DNA of 64,000 bases, taken from the NCBI RefSeq assembly GCF_004791165.1, contig NZ_SRUZ01000006.1:248001-312000 (forward strand). The letters run 5' to 3'. The position numbers were made by a program, and so were the translations under genes. Within the stretch, counting starts at the first letter, position 1. Each line of letters starts with the position of its first letter. This document shows positions 60,573-64,000 of this stretch, piece after piece. The DNA comes from Mesorhizobium sp. M8A.F.Ca.ET.218.01.1.1. GTDB lineage: Bacteria; Pseudomonadota; Alphaproteobacteria; Rhizobiales; Rhizobiaceae. The notes under the pieces were generated by a model. The model was not told the origin of the DNA, did no database searches, and worked only from the letters and a program-made list of their open reading frames with translations.

Positions 60573-61604
60573 GTGAGCGGCATTTTCACGACAATTGCGC
60601 GGCGCTTCACCCCGTTTAAGCCGATGGCCGACGCGATACGCGCTGGCGAGAAGTTTCCCAATTTTGTCCGGCGCGCCAGCGGCATGCATCAGGTCTATGT
60701 CAGCGTGATCGCAATCTCGGTTGCCTTGGCTAACTTTATCCCCATCGACCTGCAGAGACGGGTCGTCGATGGGGCGATTGCCGACAAGAACGTACGGGCG
60801 CTGCTGATGCTCGGCGGCCTGTATCTAGCGGCTATACTCCTGCATGCGGGGTTGAAATACGCACTGATCGTCTATCAGGGCTGGCTCGGAGAGAGCGTGG
60901 TGAAGACGGCGCGCGATCAACTCGCTCTCGTCGCCACGCAAAGGTCAGCGCGCGAGCACGCAAGGAGCGGTCAGACCGCCAGCATCATCGGCAACGAGAT
61001 CGACTATGTTGGCGGATTTGTCGGCACCAGCATCTCTGAATGCGTGGTCAACGTCACGATGATGATCTCCGTCGTATCTTACATGATCTACATGCAGCCG
61101 GTGATTGCTCTGGTCAGCGGCGTATCACTCCTGCCGCAGATCCTGCTTGCGCTTTACATGCAGAAGGACCTGAACACACTCGTGGAACGGCAGGTCGTGC
61201 TGGTCCGAAGGCTTGGCAACCAGGCAGTCAATTCCTTCGCCAGCCACTCGACGAAGCGCCGGGCAGCCTTTCGCACCATACGCACCATCTTCAGCAACCG
61301 CCTTGAATTCTATTTGTTGAGATTCGGGCTGAAGACGTTGCTGAACATAGCCAACGCGGCTGGGTCCCTGATGGTCCTGATCGTTGGCGGCTATCTTGTC
61401 ATCCGCGGGCAGACGACGATCGGCACCGTCGTCGCCTTCATTTCGGGCTTCCAACGCTTGTCGGAACCCACGGGGGAACTTCTCGACTTCTATCGCGCGT
61501 ATTGGCAAGCGAAAGTGCAATTCCGGATGATCGTCCAGTGGGTCGACGGCAATCATCCCTCGCAAACCGGACATTCCAGCGCACAGCCGGAATTGAATCG
61601 ATGA
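60573..61604 (+). CDS. ABC exporter transmembrane domain protein lacking an ATPase domain
   Basis: A 343-residue membrane protein resembling the transmembrane domain of type IV ABC exporters: six predicted helices, an N-terminal cytoplasmic elbow, and a C-terminal segment (VVAFISGFQRLSEPTGELLDFYRAYWQAKVQFRMI) typical of the end of ABC membrane domains. It then stops at the point where a nucleotide-binding domain would begin, and no Walker A or signature motif follows in the next 600 bp. The GTG at 60573 is the likely start; an ATG at 60624 is possible. It may be a true half-partner using an ATPase encoded elsewhere, or a truncated exporter. Confidence 0.7.
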   Translation: MSGIFTTIARRFTPFKPMADAIRAGEKFPNFVRRASGMHQVYVSVIAISVALANFIPIDLQRRVVDGAIADKNVRALLMLGGLYLAAILLHAGLKYALIVYQGWLGESVVKTARDQLALVATQRSAREHARSGQTASIIGNEIDYVGGFVGTSISECVVNVTMMISVVSYMIYMQPVIALVSGVSLLPQILLALYMQKDLNTLVERQVVLVRRLGNQAVNSFASHSTKRRAAFRTIRTIFSNRLEFYLLRFGLKTLLNIANAAGSLMVLIVGGYLVIRGQTTIGTVVAFISGFQRLSEPTGELLDFYRAYWQAKVQFRMIVQWVDGNHPSQTGHSSAQPELNR

Positions 61605-62216
61605 TCTAGTTAGCCTGGCCAGCGGCTGGTGCTCCGCAGCACAAGCCGAACGCATAGTGAACTTATTGGCGAAGCACCATATGAAGCACGTCTGAGCGCG
61701 CCGTGTAGGAGAGCCCATTCGGCATGTCGCAGGTGAAGCCGCCCTCCGCATCCGGGCGGCTACATCTTGACGGACGACCCAAATTTCAAGCGAAATACAC
61801 CACGACGGTTTTCCCACAGACCAAAGGGGAATTTGTGGTCGACCTGGAAGGGACCTTCAAGGCGATGGCTGTGGGCCGCAAGGGCCTGTCCCGCAACTGA
61901 CCTACAGCCGCCGGTGCAGCCGACCGGATAAGTCGCATCGACGGCAAGGTCTAAGCGTTCCTTGAAAGCCCCATCGAGGGCGACGCGATCGAACGCCGAT
62001 TGATCTCGCGCAATTTGCGCTTAAGCCATACCTAATACAATCGTCCTGCTATCGACTTTGCGCAAAGGACGTATCTTTGACCGCCAGGCCTTCATCGCCT
62101 TCGTACAGAAATGGGCAACTTGGCCCTGACGACCTTCCCAGCGCCGCCTGTCGTCTGCCGGCGCAACCGGACAGGCTCGCTCCCGACTGGCTTCCCACGG
62201 GCAGCCGGAGCGTCCG
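61605..62216. other. Intergenic region, mostly noncoding
   Basis: About 610 bp with no clear gene apart from the doubtful small frame at 61724-61900. I searched it by eye for a detached ABC ATPase domain (Walker A, LSGGQ, Walker B) and saw none. A run of AT-richer sequence near 62020-62070 may hold the promoter of the MscS gene. Confidence 0.45.
61724..61900 (+). CDS. Possible 58-residue protein, unknown
   Basis: A short frame with a GGAGAG about ten bases ahead of its ATG. The product is soluble and basic, with a beta-strand-like pattern in the KYTTTVFPQTKGEFVVDLEG region. I recognise no family. It may be a fragment of a lost gene or chance. It is included only because the amino-acid pattern is more protein-like than the surrounding frames. 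Confidence 0.25.
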   Translation: MSQVKPPSASGRLHLDGRPKFQAKYTTTVFPQTKGEFVVDLEGTFKAMAVGRKGLSRN

Positions 62217-64000
62217 ATGAGCAAAGCACTGCGCACTCGAATTTGTATTCTGCTGTCGGCCGGCATTGCGATTTTCTTTTGGGCACTGCTTGGAACCTCC
62301 TTGGCACAGCAGTCTCCGGCCGGCTTGCCGCCTGAAAAGGCACGGCAGTTCCTCAACCTGCTGTCCGACCCTGAGGTGAAGCAATGGCTCGAAGGAAAGA
62401 TACCGGCAGCCGCCGAGGAACCGCCTGCCGCATCGCTAGAAGGCACGATCGCGAGTTGGGAGGGAGCCGTTCGCACACGTCTCGCCGCGCTCGCGGATGC
62501 CATTCCCCGCATCCCGCAGGAGTTGGCCAACGCCGCCGGCGTCGTCTCGCGCGACGTGAATTCAGGCAGGCCCGGCCTTGTGGTCCTGATCCTGGCAGTT
62601 CTGATTGTCGTCGGCTTCGGCGCCGAGTGGCTGGTCCGCCGGGCTTTGGCGTCGGGCACTTCCGAGGCAACGATTGACCCCGGAAAGGCGGTTCTGTCCG
62701 AGGTCGCTGCCTTGCTGACATTTGCCCTAGCCAGCATCGGCTCGTTCCTCGCGTTCGAATGGCCGCCGCTTCTGCGCAAGATCGTGCTGACGCTGCTGCT
62801 CGCCTTCATCATCTTTCGCGCTATCCGCGCGATAACCAAGTCTCTGCTGGCGTTGGGGTCTCCCATTGAGAGTGACCCTAGCGATCAGCGGGGCGGCAGC
62901 CGCGAGGCGGGTCAACGCTTCTGGCAGCAACGCGTGAGCGCGGTGGCGGGGTTTTTTTTCTTCGGCTGGGCGATTGTCAGCATCATGCCGGCCCTTGGCT
63001 TCTCGCCCGACATGCTGCGGCTCGTCGCGCTCTCGTTCGGGCTTGGCCTGCTGGCCGTCGGCTGCGACACCGTTTGGCGGCGGCCTAGCAAGCCAGCCTC
63101 ACCGATCAAGAATTGTCTGCTTACGCTCTATCTGGTTGTACTTTGGCTAGTCTGGGTCGCGGGGGTGCTCGCATTGCTGTGGATCGGTTTGTACGCGCTG
63201 CTCCTGCCTAGCGTGGTGCGCGGCGTCGGTAATGTCTCGCAAGCGGTCGCCGGCACCGCCAAGCGCAGTGGCGCCGTCGGCGTGGCGCTCAACGTATTTA
63301 TCGTCAGAGGCGCTAGGGCGGGGGTCATTGCAGCGGCGATCGTTTGGCTCGCCTACGTCTGGCGTCTTAGAGCAGCGGCCTTTGCTCACGACGAGATGGG
63401 CGCTCGCATCATATCCGGATCGCTTAACGCCATTGTCATATTGATGGTCGCGGATCTGTTCTGGCAGCTCGCCAAGGCCCTAATCGCCTATAGAATTGAG
63501 GCATCGAGTCTGGCCAGTACGGATCCCCATCATGCGGCACCCCAGGCGGATCCGCACGATGCAGCACGTGCAGCCCGCCTGCGAACTCTCTTGCCGATCT
63601 TTCGCAACGCGCTCGCCGTCCTCATCGGCGTCGTGGCAGTACTAAGCATCCTGGCCGGGTTAGGCGTGCAGATCATGCCTCTGATCGCTGGCGCAGGTGT
63701 GTTCGGCGTGGCCATCGGCTTCGGCTCGCAGACGCTTGTGAAGGACATGTTGAGCGGAGTGTTCTACCTGATGGACGATGCGTTCCGGGTGGGGGAGTAC
63801 ATCCAGAGCGGGTCATACAAGGGGACGGTCGAGTCCTTCAGCCTGCGCTCGGTCAGGCTGCGCCACCACCGCGGCCCCGTCTATACCGTTCCGTTCGGCC
63901 AGCTCGGCGCGATCCAGAACATGAGTCGCGACTGGGTGATCGACAAGATAACGATCGGCGTGACCTACGATTCCGACGTCGAACTCGCGCGCAAGCTGGT
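62217..64000 (+). CDS. Mechanosensitive ion channel, MscS family (3' end outside window)
   Basis: An open frame of 594 codons running to the window end. It begins with a signal-type segment (RICILLSAGIAIFFWALLG, cleavage near LAQ), then a periplasmic domain of about 80 residues and several membrane helices (about 115-410). The MscS core is near 470-530: GVFGVAIGFGSQTLVKDMLSG is the pore helix, followed by the beta domain (DDAFRVGEYIQSG, GTVESFSLRSVRLRHHRGPVYTVPFGQL). The layout is that of large MscS-like channels such as YbdG/YnaI/MscK relatives. It releases solutes on osmotic downshock. Stop codon not reached. Confidence 0.92.
   Translation, partial: MSKALRTRICILLSAGIAIFFWALLGTSLAQQSPAGLPPEKARQFLNLLSDPEVKQWLEGKIPAAAEEPPAASLEGTIASWEGAVRTRLAALADAIPRIPQELANAAGVVSRDVNSGRPGLVVLILAVLIVVGFGAEWLVRRALASGTSEATIDPGKAVLSEVAALLTFALASIGSFLAFEWPPLLRKIVLTLLLAFIIFRAIRAITKSLLALGSPIESDPSDQRGGSREAGQRFWQQRVSAVAGFFFFGWAIVSIMPALGFSPDMLRLVALSFGLGLLAVGCDTVWRRPSKPASPIKNCLLTLYLVVLWLVWVAGVLALLWIGLYALLLPSVVRGVGNVSQAVAGTAKRSGAVGVALNVFIVRGARAGVIAAAIVWLAYVWRLRAAAFAHDEMGARIISGSLNAIVILMVADLFWQLAKALIAYRIEASSLASTDPHHAAPQADPHDAARAARLRTLLPIFRNALAVLIGVVAVLSILAGLGVQIMPLIAGAGVFGVAIGFGSQTLVKDMLSGVFYLMDDAFRVGEYIQSGSYKGTVESFSLRSVRLRHHRGPVYTVPFGQLGAIQNMSRDWVIDKITIGVTYDSDVELARKL

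Overview
The window looks like a chromosomal segment of an alphaproteobacterium of the order Hyphomicrobiales, most likely Mesorhizobium or a close relative. The grounds are high GC content with NNC/NNG codon bias, a ThuA-type protein, a BDAG-type sarcosine oxidase operon, tandem DUF992 proteins, a long-tailed S21, and mosaic palindromic intergenic repeats of the kind seen in rhizobia. This assignment is inferred from gene content, not from a database search. I saw no rRNA, tRNA, CRISPR array or prophage. Most of the window is metabolic and transport genes in tightly packed operons, many of them joined by 4-bp ATGA overlaps.

Layout. 1-4873 (+): two GMC oxidoreductases (the first cut by the window edge), an SDR, a Dabb protein and an MFS carrier starting at TTG. 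4880-8308 (-): an EamA transporter, an endonuclease/exonuclease/phosphatase enzyme and a Na+/H+ antiporter. 8715-11520: a possibly acquired patch with a TetR regulator, an NmrA-like reductase, an SGNH hydrolase and a decayed IS66 transposase. 11598-15554 (-): a polyamine/iron-type ABC importer with a stem-loop between the binding-protein gene and the permeases. 15797-22414 (-): Fe-alcohol dehydrogenase, aldehyde dehydrogenase, glutamine-synthetase-like ligase, APC permease and N-formylglutamate amidohydrolase-like protein, divergent from an RpiR regulator (22561-23385). Together these suggest a gamma-glutamylation route for an amine or amino alcohol. 23587-27875 (+): an RND efflux adaptor and pump.

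27882-31246 (-): a four-gene coupled operon of GT87, GT2, YdjC/ChbG deacetylase and GtrA. It resembles a polyprenyl-phosphate-linked amino-sugar system for envelope modification and is the best candidate here for a system not previously described in this setting. 31433-37086: divergent acyl-CoA operons (quinone oxidoreductase-like, acyl-CoA dehydrogenase; SDR, MaoC, ACAD10/11-type kinase), a stub of another SDR, and a TetR regulator. 37276-37524: a small secreted protein behind three palindromic CGTAC-type operators. 37587-39421 (-): a ThuB-like/ThuA pair with a LacI-type operator. 39499-45330 (-): sarcosine oxidase soxB-orf-soxD-soxA-soxG and a small acidic protein.

45535-51599 (+): YrdB-like protein, SDR, SET-domain protein, ribosomal protein S21, TPR lipoprotein, two tandem DUF992 proteins and an MFS carrier. 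51624-59906 (-): a complete kdp potassium-uptake operon (26-codon orf, kdpF, kdpA, 71-codon orf, kdpB, kdpC, kdpD, kdpE). 60573-64000 (+): an ABC-exporter membrane domain without an ATPase domain, a doubtful small ORF, and an MscS-family channel running off the window end. Kdp and MscS side by side make the right-hand end an osmotic and ion homeostasis region.
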